Positions 36,850 to 44,466 of a stretch of 64,000 nucleotides of DNA are shown one piece after another; position 1 is the first letter of the stretch; every line of letters starts with the position of its first letter. This DNA is from Chitinophaga pinensis (GTDB lineage Bacteria; Bacteroidota; Bacteroidia; Chitinophagales; CAMDFR01). The stretch lies in assembly GCA_945872405.1 (NCBI GenBank), contig CAMBZT010000006.1, forward strand, positions 1 through 64,000. Direction: 5' to 3'. The translations under genes and the position numbers were made by a program. The notes under the pieces were generated by a model. The model was not told the DNA's origin and searched no databases. It saw only the letters and a program-made list of their open reading frames with translations.

Positions 36850-37428
36850 ATGAAAATTGCTCTTTTTTTTGGATCATATAATCCAATACATATTGGCCAC
36901 CTTATTATTGCTAATTACATTGCTGAAACGCAAGGTATTGAGAAAGTTTGGCTTGTGGTCTCTCCTCATAATCCACTTAAGGAACAAGCAAGTTTGCTCA
37001 ACGAATATGATCGACTACACCTTGTTAATTTAGCTATTGATGGTAATTTTAAACTAAAGGCCTCAAGCGTAGAGTTTAAGCTTCCTAAACCATCATATAC
37101 TATTGACACTTTAACTCATTTAAAAGAGATGCATCCTGAACATGAGTTTGAGCTCATTATGGGTGGAGATAACCTTGCCTCAATAAAAAAATGGAAAAAC
37201 TATGAGATAATCTTAAAAAATCATCCAATAATTGTATACAGAAGGCCTGGCTTTGACATACCTTCAGATTTAAAAGGCAATATTAGGGTACTCGATGTTC
37301 CACTACTCGAAATTTCTTCATCATTTATAAGAGATTCCATTAAGAACGGTCTATCAATGAAGTATTTTCTTCCTGAAGCAGTAGAAAAATACATATCAGA
37401 AATGAGTATTTTTAAAAGTACATTGTAA
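36850..37428 (+). CDS. nadD: Nicotinate-nucleotide adenylyltransferase
   Basis: The 192-residue nucleotidylyltransferase has the GSYNPIHIGHL motif at residues 9-19 ((H/T)xGH class), VVSPHNPLKEQ near 35, and the C-terminal SSSFIRDSIKNG motif. NadD adenylates nicotinate mononucleotide in NAD synthesis. The gene follows the ABC exporter by 66 bp and has a near-consensus TACTTTG box at 36805-36811. Length is typical for the family. Confidence 0.93.
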   Translation: MKIALFFGSYNPIHIGHLIIANYIAETQGIEKVWLVVSPHNPLKEQASLLNEYDRLHLVNLAIDGNFKLKASSVEFKLPKPSYTIDTLTHLKEMHPEHEFELIMGGDNLASIKKWKNYEIILKNHPIIVYRRPGFDIPSDLKGNIRVLDVPLLEISSSFIRDSIKNGLSMKYFLPEAVEKYISEMSIFKSTL

Positions 37429-37894
37429 AATTTATTTATTGACACTAAGGGATTTAGTTTTTTTATTTACTTTGTTATTAAGAGGTTATATATGATAATT
37501 CAGGTCTTTTATTCAATGGAAATGTTTGTAATATTAAGGAAAACCTGTTATTAAGTTTAGTCCTAAAAATTATAAACAAATTATTGGCGTTATTAAGATT
37601 TGTTTCTCAATAAATTTTTAAATATGCACATAAAACAAAACAGAAATTTATAAAGAAAAAAGATAATCACAACATAAATCTTTATGTTTATTAAAATAAA
37701 ACATTCTATAAATCAGTTGTTTGCCTAGTTATAAATATGTTAATAAAAAGTTAATTTTATGGATATCGATAAAAGAAAGAAAATTATAAATTAGTTACTA
37801 ATAAATGCACATAGTTAATAGAAATATAATAAAATTTTAAAGAATGAATTATATATTAAATTATAAAATACAAAATGTTTAATTTAAAAAAGTC
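37429..37894. other. Very AT-rich 466-bp gap; possible replication-origin element
   Basis: No convincing ORF lies here except the possible upstream start of the next gene (ATG 37875). Three direct copies of GTTATTAAG occur at 37474-37482, 37547-37555 and 37589-37597, and ATGCACATA occurs at 37624-37632 and 37805-37813. Single-mismatch matches to the DnaA-box pattern TTATNCACA occur at 37570-37578 (TTATAAACA) and 37622-37630 (ATATGCACA). Two parS sites and mnmG lie 3 kb away. Together these make an origin or unwinding region possible, but no perfect DnaA box was found. Confidence 0.25.
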
Positions 37895-38647
37895 ATGGTA
37901 TATTGCAGTATAATTATTTTTGGAATGTTCTTAAATGCTTTAACAGCAAACGATACGATGAGTTTTGAAAAGGAACAACTAAAATTTGAGCGAGTTAGAA
38001 TTGCATCTGAAGAGAAAACTGAAATAATAAAAAATTTGTTCATTGGTAAAGGGATTTCATACCCTCCAGAAAAAATTTATTTCAGAGTATTTAAGACAGA
38101 AAAACTATTTGAGGTTTGGGCATTTAATTCCGCTATCGAGAAATTTGTTTTAATTAATACTTATCCGATCTGTCAAAAATCTGGTGTTATAGGTCCAAAA
38201 AGAAGAGAAGGAGATTATCAAGTACCAGAAGGTTTTTATAATATATCAGTTTTTAATCCAATGAGTAATTTTTTTCTGTCTTTAGGAATCAATTACCCCA
38301 ATGCCTCCGATTCTATACTTACAAGTAATAAACAGGCACCTGGTAGCGATATTTATATACATGGCGACTGTGTATCTATAGGTTGCATTCCTTTAACTGA
38401 CAATTATATTAAGGAAGTATACCTAATCGCAATGAAAGCCAGAGAAAGTGGTCAAGAAAATATTCCTGTAGATATTTATCCATTTAAATTTAATAATCCT
38501 TTGTATGATAAGTTATTAATTAGTTATAAAAATGATAATATTAAAGAATTTTGGTATTCTTTAAAGAATCGCTATACTTATTTTGAAAACAAAAATATTT
38601 TACCTAAAATCACTATTTCTAATGAAGGGAAATATATTATTCAATAA
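37895..38647 (+). CDS. L,D-transpeptidase (YafK-like), N-terminus possibly frameshifted
   Basis: The 250-residue protein carries the YkuD/YafK catalytic signature: IHGDCVSIGCIPLTD near residues 162-176, with the nucleophilic Cys in SIGC. L,D-transpeptidases crosslink or modify peptidoglycan in the periplasm, and YafK-type enzymes can also release Braun lipoprotein. The annotated ATG gives a poor signal peptide lacking basic residues. A different frame from ATG 37875 reads MFNLKKSWYIAV and then stops; one inserted base near 37911 would join it to IIIFGMFLNALTA as a normal signal peptide. The gene is noticeably AT-rich, like the gap before it. Confidence 0.8.
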   Translation: MVYCSIIIFGMFLNALTANDTMSFEKEQLKFERVRIASEEKTEIIKNLFIGKGISYPPEKIYFRVFKTEKLFEVWAFNSAIEKFVLINTYPICQKSGVIGPKRREGDYQVPEGFYNISVFNPMSNFFLSLGINYPNASDSILTSNKQAPGSDIYIHGDCVSIGCIPLTDNYIKEVYLIAMKARESGQENIPVDIYPFKFNNPLYDKLLISYKNDNIKEFWYSLKNRYTYFENKNILPKITISNEGKYIIQ

Positions 38648-38689
38648 AAAGATCAGCTTCTAATAAATAATCTACCAATACGTTGGTTT

Positions 38690-40552
38690 TTAACGGCCAA
38701 CATATACCATTAATACTGAAATGTCGGATGGAGAAACCCCACTAATTCTACTGGCCTGACCTAGAGTAACCGGTCGTAATTTTGAAAGTTTTTGTCGTGC
38801 CTCAATACTTAGGCTTAAAATAGTAGAATAATCAATTTTTTCACCAATTTTTACTTCTTCTAAACGACTCATCTTCTTCACTAACTCTACTTCTTTTTCT
38901 AAATATCCTTCATATTTAATAAAAATCTCCGCACATTCAATAAATTCCTGCTCGTATTCATTTAATTTTAGGTTGAAGCTCTCTAAACAAGATCTTAGAT
39001 CATTGATGTTTATTTGAGGGCGCATCAATAGTTTATCTAATTTCATTTTTTGGTTTATCGGAGCCGTACCTTTATCAAGTAGGAGCTTATTTAGCTCTTC
39101 GGGAGTAACTGATAGTGTTTTAATATATGCTGAAATTTCATCAATACAGCACTTTTTATGTCTTACTCTTTTTACTCTATCCAAATCTGCCAAGCCCAAT
39201 ATATGGGCTTTTTCAGTAAGTCTTAAATCGGCATTATCTTGTCTCAGTAAAATCCTATACTCGGCCCTTGAAGTAAACATCCTATATGGTTCTTCGGTGC
39301 CTTTTGTAATTAAGTCGTCAATCAATACCCCTATATAAGCTTCGCTTCTCGTTAATATAAATGGTTCACTGCCTCTGCTTAATAAATGAGCGTTTATTCC
39401 AGCTATAAGACCCTGCCCTGCAGCTTCTTCATAACCCGTGGTTCCATTTATTTGTCCTGCAAAAAACAGTCCTTTTATCAGTTTGGTTTCTAGTGTATAG
39501 GTTAATTGTGTAGGTGGAAAGTAATCATATTCTATTGCGTATCCCGGCCGAAACATTTTAACGTCTTTAAATCCCGGTATTTTTTTTAATGCCTTCAATT
39601 GAACATCTTCAGGAAGCGAGGTTGAAAATCCATTAACGTATATTTCGACGGTATTCCATCCCTCTGGTTCAACAAATATTTGATGCCGATCTTTCTCTGA
39701 AAAACGGTCTATCTTATCTTCTATAGAAGGGCAATATCTGGGGCCAAGTCCTTGGATTCTTCCAGAAAACATAGGTGATTTTTCAAAGCCTGTTCTCAAA
39801 ATATCGTGTACCTCTTTATTTGTATAAGTGATCCAACAACATTTTTGTTTGTCGGGCTTAGGTATGTTTTTATAAGAGAATCCGATAACACGTTCGTCGG
39901 CATCCTGAACTTCCATAAGCGAGTAGTCTAAACTTCGTCCATCTACCCTAGGCGGTGTACCCGTTTTCATCCTACCAGATTCGAAGCCAACCGATGTTAA
40001 CTGTTCTGTAATACCTTTGGCGGCACTTTCTCCGGCGCGCCCACCACCAAAGTTTTTTTCGCCAATATGAATCAATCCATTTAAAAAGGTGCCATTGGTT
40101 AAGACTACGGTTTTGCTTAATATTTTAATACCCATAGATGTTATTACACCACAAGCACAACCATCTTCGATAATAAGCTCACTGACCATGTCTTGCCAAA
40201 AATCTAAGTTTGGTGTTTGTTCAAGCATTAACCTCCACTCGTTAGCAAACATCATTCTGTCATTTTGTGTTCTTGGGCTCCACATTGCTGGCCCCTTGCT
40301 GAGATTCAACATTCTAAACTGAATCATGGTTTTATCAGAAACAATACCACTGTAACCACCCAAAGCATCTATTTCTCTAACAATTTGACCTTTTGCAACA
40401 CCCCCCATGGCGGGGTTACAACTCATTTGGCCAATCACCTGCATGTTCATTGTTATTAATAGTGTTTTTGAGCCCATATTAGCTGCCGCTGCCGCAGCTT
40501 CGCAACCTGCATGTCCCGCTCCAACAACAATGACGTCATAATTTTCAAACAT
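38690..40552 (-). CDS. mnmG: tRNA uridine-5-carboxymethylaminomethyl modification enzyme MnmG (GidA)
   Basis: This 620-residue FAD-dependent enzyme works with MnmE to modify U34 of tRNAs. The FAD-binding motif [12 protein letters not shown] is at residues 9-20. Other marks are [11 protein letters not shown] near 45, the CCWITYTN segment, YCPSIEDKI, and the C-terminal [12 protein letters not shown] helical domain. I use ATG 40552 (MFENYDVIV). The frame also extends to a GTG at 40573, but that codon lies inside a parS palindrome. ybeY is 39 bp upstream on the same strand, so the two genes probably form one transcript that crosses the parS sites. Confidence 0.95.
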   Translation of the reverse strand: MFENYDVIVVGAGHAGCEAAAAAANMGSKTLLITMNMQVIGQMSCNPAMGGVAKGQIVREIDALGGYSGIVSDKTMIQFRMLNLSKGPAMWSPRTQNDRMMFANEWRLMLEQTPNLDFWQDMVSELIIEDGCACGVITSMGIKILSKTVVLTNGTFLNGLIHIGEKNFGGGRAGESAAKGITEQLTSVGFESGRMKTGTPPRVDGRSLDYSLMEVQDADERVIGFSYKNIPKPDKQKCCWITYTNKEVHDILRTGFEKSPMFSGRIQGLGPRYCPSIEDKIDRFSEKDRHQIFVEPEGWNTVEIYVNGFSTSLPEDVQLKALKKIPGFKDVKMFRPGYAIEYDYFPPTQLTYTLETKLIKGLFFAGQINGTTGYEEAAGQGLIAGINAHLLSRGSEPFILTRSEAYIGVLIDDLITKGTEEPYRMFTSRAEYRILLRQDNADLRLTEKAHILGLADLDRVKRVRHKKCCIDEISAYIKTLSVTPEELNKLLLDKGTAPINQKMKLDKLLMRPQININDLRSCLESFNLKLNEYEQEFIECAEIFIKYEGYLEKEVELVKKMSRLEEVKIGEKIDYSTILSLSIEARQKLSKLRPVTLGQASRISGVSPSDISVLMVYVGR

Positions 40553-40565
40553 AAATAATCTTTTT

Positions 40566-40581
40566 TGTTCCACGTGGAACG
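40566..40581. promoter_or_regulatory. parS: parS centromere-like site 1 (ParB binding)
   Basis: TGTTCCACGTGGAACG matches the widely conserved parS palindrome TGTTNCACGTGNAACA at 15 of 16 positions and has a perfect inner 14-bp inverted repeat. It lies in the 39-bp mnmG-ybeY spacer. parS sites recruit ParB for chromosome partitioning and cluster near replication origins. Confidence 0.8.
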
Positions 40582-40591
40582 TTTATAGTTG

Positions 40592-41041
40592 TTATGCATT
40601 TTTTTTTGTTCCACGTGGAACAAAAGATTTATATAGTTCTAAAGCACGATTTTCGGCATTTCTCATTTTTAAACTATCTATTCTGTTTTTATCCTTATAA
40701 CCCATAAAATGAAGTACGCCATGAATAATAACTCTACGAAGTTCTAAAATAAACTCTGTTTTAAAGCGTAAAGAATTCTCTAAAACTGTTTCTGTACTGA
40801 TAAATACATCTCCACCTATAAAGTTCTTTTCGCTATAATCAAAGGATATGATATCCGTGAAATAATTATGGTTTAAATATTCTTTGTTTATTTCTAAGAT
40901 TTTTTTGTTCGAACAAAATATAAAACAAATAGAATCAACTTTTTTCTTCTCATTTTCAGCTACAGCACAGATCCATTTTTTTATTGAGTTTTTTTCTGGC
41001 AGACTAAATATCATATCTTCAGAGTGGAAGGAAATGGGCAT
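40592..41041 (-). CDS. ybeY: Endoribonuclease YbeY (rRNA maturation)
   Basis: The 149-residue metal-dependent RNase has the zinc motif HGVLHFMGYKDK near residue 115. The third ligand position is Asp-like (GYKD) rather than the HxxxHxxGYDH seen in E. coli, a form I recall from other Bacteroidota. YbeY takes part in 16S rRNA 3'-end processing and ribosome quality control. Its last codons, encoding VPRGT, are written in a perfect parS site, so coding and centromere functions overlap. It starts 3 bp after the RsbW-like gene ends. Confidence 0.9.
   Translation of the reverse strand: MPISFHSEDMIFSLPEKNSIKKWICAVAENEKKKVDSICFIFCSNKKILEINKEYLNHNYFTDIISFDYSEKNFIGGDVFISTETVLENSLRFKTEFILELRRVIIHGVLHFMGYKDKNRIDSLKMRNAENRALELYKSFVPRGTKKNA
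40607..40622. promoter_or_regulatory. parS: parS centromere-like site 2 (ParB binding), inside ybeY
   Basis: TGTTCCACGTGGAACA is a perfect 16-bp palindrome matching the parS consensus at all constrained positions. It lies within the last codons of ybeY and its centre is 41 bp from site 1. Two phased copies in one intergenic junction are unlikely by chance. Confidence 0.85.
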
Positions 41042-41044
41042 TTG

Positions 41045-41458
41045 TTAAATTTTAAAGGTAAGCTCGACAACGGCACCAAGTTTTTGAAAAACAGTAAAGT
41101 CCGTCAATTGCTTCATTAAAAATACCCCTCTTCCACCAAGATTTTCTATGTTTTCAGGGGCAGTAGGATCGGGTAGGTTATTATAGTCAAACCCAAGACC
41201 CTCATCTGAAATAATAAAAGTTATGCTTTTTTTGTTTTCAGATAGGTGGTGTGAAATTTTCACAAGCTTACTTTCGTCACACTTGTTACCGTGTATAATA
41301 GCATTATTTGCGCCCTCAATTACACTAATCAAAACATTTCCATATACTTCATCTTCAATTGAATATGTCTTTAAAACCCGATCAATATAGTTTTCTACAC
41401 TATTTATGTTTTCTTGTTTTGAAGAAATAATTAAGGTGTCATTATTTTCTGATGGCAT
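41045..41458 (-). CDS. RsbW-like anti-sigma/histidine-kinase-type ATP-binding protein
   Basis: This 137-residue stand-alone GHKL ATPase domain has the N-box segment VIEGANNAIIHGNK near residue 46, DEGLGFDY near residue 93, and the G-rich lid NLGGRGVFLMKQL near 115. Such HATPase_c_2 proteins act as anti-sigma serine kinases or switch proteins. No sigma factor or STAS-domain antagonist gene is adjacent. It starts the ybeY-mnmG run, with a 265-bp gap (41459-41723) upstream in which I see no other feature. Confidence 0.85.
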   Translation of the reverse strand: MPSENNDTLIISSKQENINSVENYIDRVLKTYSIEDEVYGNVLISVIEGANNAIIHGNKCDESKLVKISHHLSENKKSITFIISDEGLGFDYNNLPDPTAPENIENLGGRGVFLMKQLTDFTVFQKLGAVVELTFKI

Positions 41459-41723
41459 GTTTATTTTTATTGCAGTTTTTCAGCTTCTATGAAATATTAA
41501 ATCAATTCTTATACCACAAAAAAGAAGAATTTACTTTGTGACTATATCGACGTTGCGAATGTATGAAAAAAAGAAGGAACACAAAAATATAGATAAATCT
41601 TTATACTGAATTAATCTCATTTGCTTCTTACCTCTCTATGTTTTCGCGCCATCGGATATTCATTTATTTTATAAAGAAACTCTCTTAAACGAAAGATAAC
41701 AACAAAAACAGAACTCAAGATCA

Positions 41724-43475
41724 TTAATGCGGGACGAAGTAGGTAGACTTTAATATTCTATATTCCATGGCGTTTTGGGGGAAATCTTTCACATAGGGTT
41801 GTAGTAGGCGAAACTGTTTGTCGTGAAACAAATTCATCATAACGGCGTCGTCAGCACCCATTTGGTCAGCCAACCCATAAAGTTTGTTCCGTTCTACTTG
41901 ATCAACCGTTTGGTTGGCTTTGTTATATATATTATCATAAGCGAGATTAACATATCTGAATGAGTTTATGTATGCTTTGTCTTTAGGGTCTTTAGGAACA
42001 TTTAGCCCATTCATTAGATTCAAATAGTTCTCTGGGTCTGGATAGTCCGCCACCCAACCAAGTCTCCAAAATTTACATTTGCCCGTTTCAATGTTTTCGC
42101 TGTGTTGCGCCCACACAACTTGATTGAGTTCAATTTTTATATTTAGTGTTTCCTCTAACATTTTTTTTATTGCTTCAGCTACATTTGCGTTTCTTCCACC
42201 ACCACTATTTAACTGAAGTGTAATTAAAGGAAACCCTTCTCCGTTGGGATATCCGGCTTTTGATAAAAATTCTTTTGCTCTTATCGGATCATAATTATAG
42301 CCTTTAATACTTTCCCAATTAAAGCCATTAAAACAAGGAGGAACAAGCCCATGAGTTGCTGGAACACCCTGGCCATGAATAGTATATTTACATAGCTTTT
42401 CTCTATCAATGGCATAGCAGAAGGCCTTCCTAACATTTATGTTATTAAAAGGGGCTTCACTGTGAAGAAAACCATAAAACTGAGTACTCATCTCTATTTT
42501 TTCTTGTACTTGAAATTTAGCATATTCTTTCGTTAGAACACCGCGGTTATCAATTACTTCACTAAACATATCTAAGGGAATTCGATACTTCATCTCTAGT
42601 TTTCCAGCAGCAAACTCCATCATTTCAACCTTGTCTTCATGTAAAAAAGAAAACTTTATAGCGTCTAAGTAGGGTAATTGGTTTCCGAAAGAATCTTTTC
42701 CCCAATAATTAGGATTGCGCTCCAAAAAAACAGACTCATCATTTTCTATGGCTTTTATTTGAAACGGGCCCGTTCCAACTGCGTGCTCACGCATTTCTAA
42801 GCCATACATTTCAATTGCTTCCCTAGGAAAAACAGCAGTGAAAGGCGTGGCTAACTTGGCCAAAAAACTAGCAAAAGGTCGAATCAAGGATATCTGTATC
42901 GTATAAGTATCTAGCACCACAATTCCGGCAACCCCAGAAAATAATGGCTTTTTGTTGATAGTTGATTGAAAATACTCGTCAGCGCCAATTACCAAGTTTT
43001 GAAAAACCCAATAACCCTGGTTGTTAACGTCGGCTTCGCAAAGTTTATCTAAACAATATTTAAAATCCTTTGCAGTTACCTCTCTGCCCACACCATTTTT
43101 GAAGCAAGGGTCATTTTGAAAACGTATACCTTTTCTGATTTTGAAAGTATAAATAGTTGCATTTTCTGAAACAATGTAGCTTTCGGCAAGGCACGGCTCA
43201 ATATCAAGTGTCGCTTGGTTTAAAGAAACAAGTCCTTCATATACTTGATTGATAATTCTATGACTTACCACCTCTGTAATGTTTAGTGGATAAAGGCTTC
43301 TAAAGTATTCGGTTTCGTTTATCCTAAAAACACCTCCATAATATTTCCCCCCATTTATCAAAACCAATTCGCCCTTTTTGTGCGGCTTCTCGCTTTTTTT
43401 GCTGTTACACGAAACAATGAAAAAAGCGATCATTAAAGTCAGTAACACGATGCTGTTTGGGAGCTTTAAGTTCAT
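41724..43475 (-). CDS. OppA/DppA-like peptide-binding lipoprotein without transporter genes
   Basis: The 583-residue protein has a lipobox (IVSC near residue 23) and matches the SBP_bac_5 family: FRSLYPLNITEVVSHRIINQVYEGL at the first lobe, FKIRKGIRFQND, AVGTGPFQI, and WRLGWVADYPDPENYLN near the C-terminus. These proteins capture oligopeptides or related ligands for an ABC importer. No permease or ATPase gene is nearby, so it depends on distant components or acts alone. It diverges from rpmH. Confidence 0.9.
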   Translation of the reverse strand: MNLKLPNSIVLLTLMIAFFIVSCNSKKSEKPHKKGELVLINGGKYYGGVFRINETEYFRSLYPLNITEVVSHRIINQVYEGLVSLNQATLDIEPCLAESYIVSENATIYTFKIRKGIRFQNDPCFKNGVGREVTAKDFKYCLDKLCEADVNNQGYWVFQNLVIGADEYFQSTINKKPLFSGVAGIVVLDTYTIQISLIRPFASFLAKLATPFTAVFPREAIEMYGLEMREHAVGTGPFQIKAIENDESVFLERNPNYWGKDSFGNQLPYLDAIKFSFLHEDKVEMMEFAAGKLEMKYRIPLDMFSEVIDNRGVLTKEYAKFQVQEKIEMSTQFYGFLHSEAPFNNINVRKAFCYAIDREKLCKYTIHGQGVPATHGLVPPCFNGFNWESIKGYNYDPIRAKEFLSKAGYPNGEGFPLITLQLNSGGGRNANVAEAIKKMLEETLNIKIELNQVVWAQHSENIETGKCKFWRLGWVADYPDPENYLNLMNGLNVPKDPKDKAYINSFRYVNLAYDNIYNKANQTVDQVERNKLYGLADQMGADDAVMMNLFHDKQFRLLQPYVKDFPQNAMEYRILKSTYFVPH

Positions 43476-43520
43476 AGAATGTAGAATTAAAAAAAAAAGA
43501 AAAATAAAGATGTTGAAAAG

Positions 43521-43550
43521 TTGTGAATTAAGTAAAATGTTTTAATTTTG
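43521..43550 (+). promoter_or_regulatory. rpmH promoter (TTG, 19-bp spacer, TAATTTTG)
   Basis: TTG at 43521-43523 is followed after 19 bp by TAATTTTG at 43543-43550, an almost ideal Bacteroidota housekeeping promoter. The predicted start near 43557 gives a leader of about 47 nt before the rpmH ATG. Confidence 0.7.
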
Positions 43551-43603
43551 CAGTCCAATTTTAAAAGCTAATTTAAAGATTAAATATAAAATAAAAAGAA
43601 TAA

Positions 43604-43759
43604 ATGAAACGGACATATCAACCATCGAGAAGAAAAAGAGCAAATAAGCACGGATTTAGAAGCAGAATGGCATCCAAGAACGGAAGAAAGGTACTAGCAA
43701 GAAGAAGAGCTCAGGGTAGACACAAGCTAACAGTGTCTGACGAAAAAAGATTAAAATAA
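43604..43759 (+). CDS. rpmH: 50S ribosomal protein L34
   Basis: The 51-residue, strongly basic protein begins [18 protein letters not shown] and continues with the L34 core [20 protein letters not shown]34 is a small structural component of the large ribosomal subunit. The open frame is preceded by a purine-rich AAAAAGAA ribosome-binding region. It lies 12 bp before rnpA in the classic rpmH-rnpA-yidD order that is often found close to replication origins. Confidence 0.97.
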   Translation: MKRTYQPSRRKRANKHGFRSRMASKNGRKVLARRRAQGRHKLTVSDEKRLK

Positions 43760-43771
43760 TATAGATATAAC

Positions 43772-44149
43772 ATGGCAAGTAGCTTCACCTTTTCGAAGCA
43801 CGAAAAGTTGTGTAGTAAAAGAAATATAGAAAAAGTGTTTCAAGGGAAAAAGGTTTTACATCTTTTTCCCTTTTCTATTTACTATCAAATTTTTGAGCAA
43901 GCCGATAAGGTTCCTGTAAAAATCGCATTTGGTGTTTCAAAAAAAACACATAAAAAAGCAACTGACAGAAACAGAATTAAAAGGCTTATGAGAGAAGCGT
44001 TTCGCTTGAATAAAGGGAATATAAATAGTTCAACAAAAGAAAAACAATTAGCTATTATTTTGGTTTATCACGCAAAACAAATGATGAACTATGAAGAGAT
44101 GGAACTAAAATGGAAAGAAGCATTAATTGAATTAAACAAAAAGATATAA
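43772..44149 (+). CDS. rnpA: Ribonuclease P protein component
   Basis: The 125-residue basic protein has the RnpA signature region [30 protein letters not shown]-type sequence near residues 49-78, containing the RNR motif. It binds RNase P RNA to mature tRNA 5' ends. It is cotranscribed with rpmH and separated from yidD by only 2 bp. Confidence 0.95.
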   Translation: MASSFTFSKHEKLCSKRNIEKVFQGKKVLHLFPFSIYYQIFEQADKVPVKIAFGVSKKTHKKATDRNRIKRLMREAFRLNKGNINSSTKEKQLAIILVYHAKQMMNYEEMELKWKEALIELNKKI

Positions 44150-44151
44150 AA

Positions 44152-44382
44152 ATGAATGCAATAGGAAAAGCGTCTATCTTCCCTTTTGTTTTACTCATTA
44201 AAATTTATAGGATGTTAGTTTCTCCATTACTTCCTCCAAGTTGTAGATTTACTCCGTCTTGTTCTGTTTATGCTATTGAAGCCTTAAAAAAGCATGGAGT
44301 GATAAGAGGTTTTTTTTTGACAACTCAAAGATTACTAAGTTGCCACCCTTGGGGAGGCGGTGGTTGTGATCCAGTGCCCTGA
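44152..44382 (+). CDS. yidD: Membrane protein insertion efficiency factor YidD
   Basis: The 76-residue protein has the YidD hallmarks: hydrophobic N-terminus, [18 protein letters not shown] near residues 24-41, and GGGGCDPVP at the C-terminus. YidD helps insert inner-membrane proteins through YidC. yidC is not next to it here, unlike in many bacteria; ctpA follows after 84 bp. Confidence 0.95.
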   Translation: MNAIGKASIFPFVLLIKIYRMLVSPLLPPSCRFTPSCSVYAIEALKKHGVIRGFFLTTQRLLSCHPWGGGGCDPVP

Positions 44383-44466
44383 TTGAGAAATAAATTTTTT
44401 AGCAATACGCTTGATATGTTTTATTTTTAACTTAACTATTTTGTTTTATTCATTAAAATACTCGCA

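Noticed and set aside
40553-40573. Seven-residue extension of MnmG from GTG 40573
   Set aside because: The GTG lies within a parS palindrome, and the family start pattern fits the ATG at 40552.
40561-40624. The CACGTG palindromes as intrinsic terminators for ybeY
   Set aside because: T- and A-runs do flank them, but the spacing, palindrome identity and exact consensus match fit parS better, and mnmG follows on the same strand without its own clear promoter.
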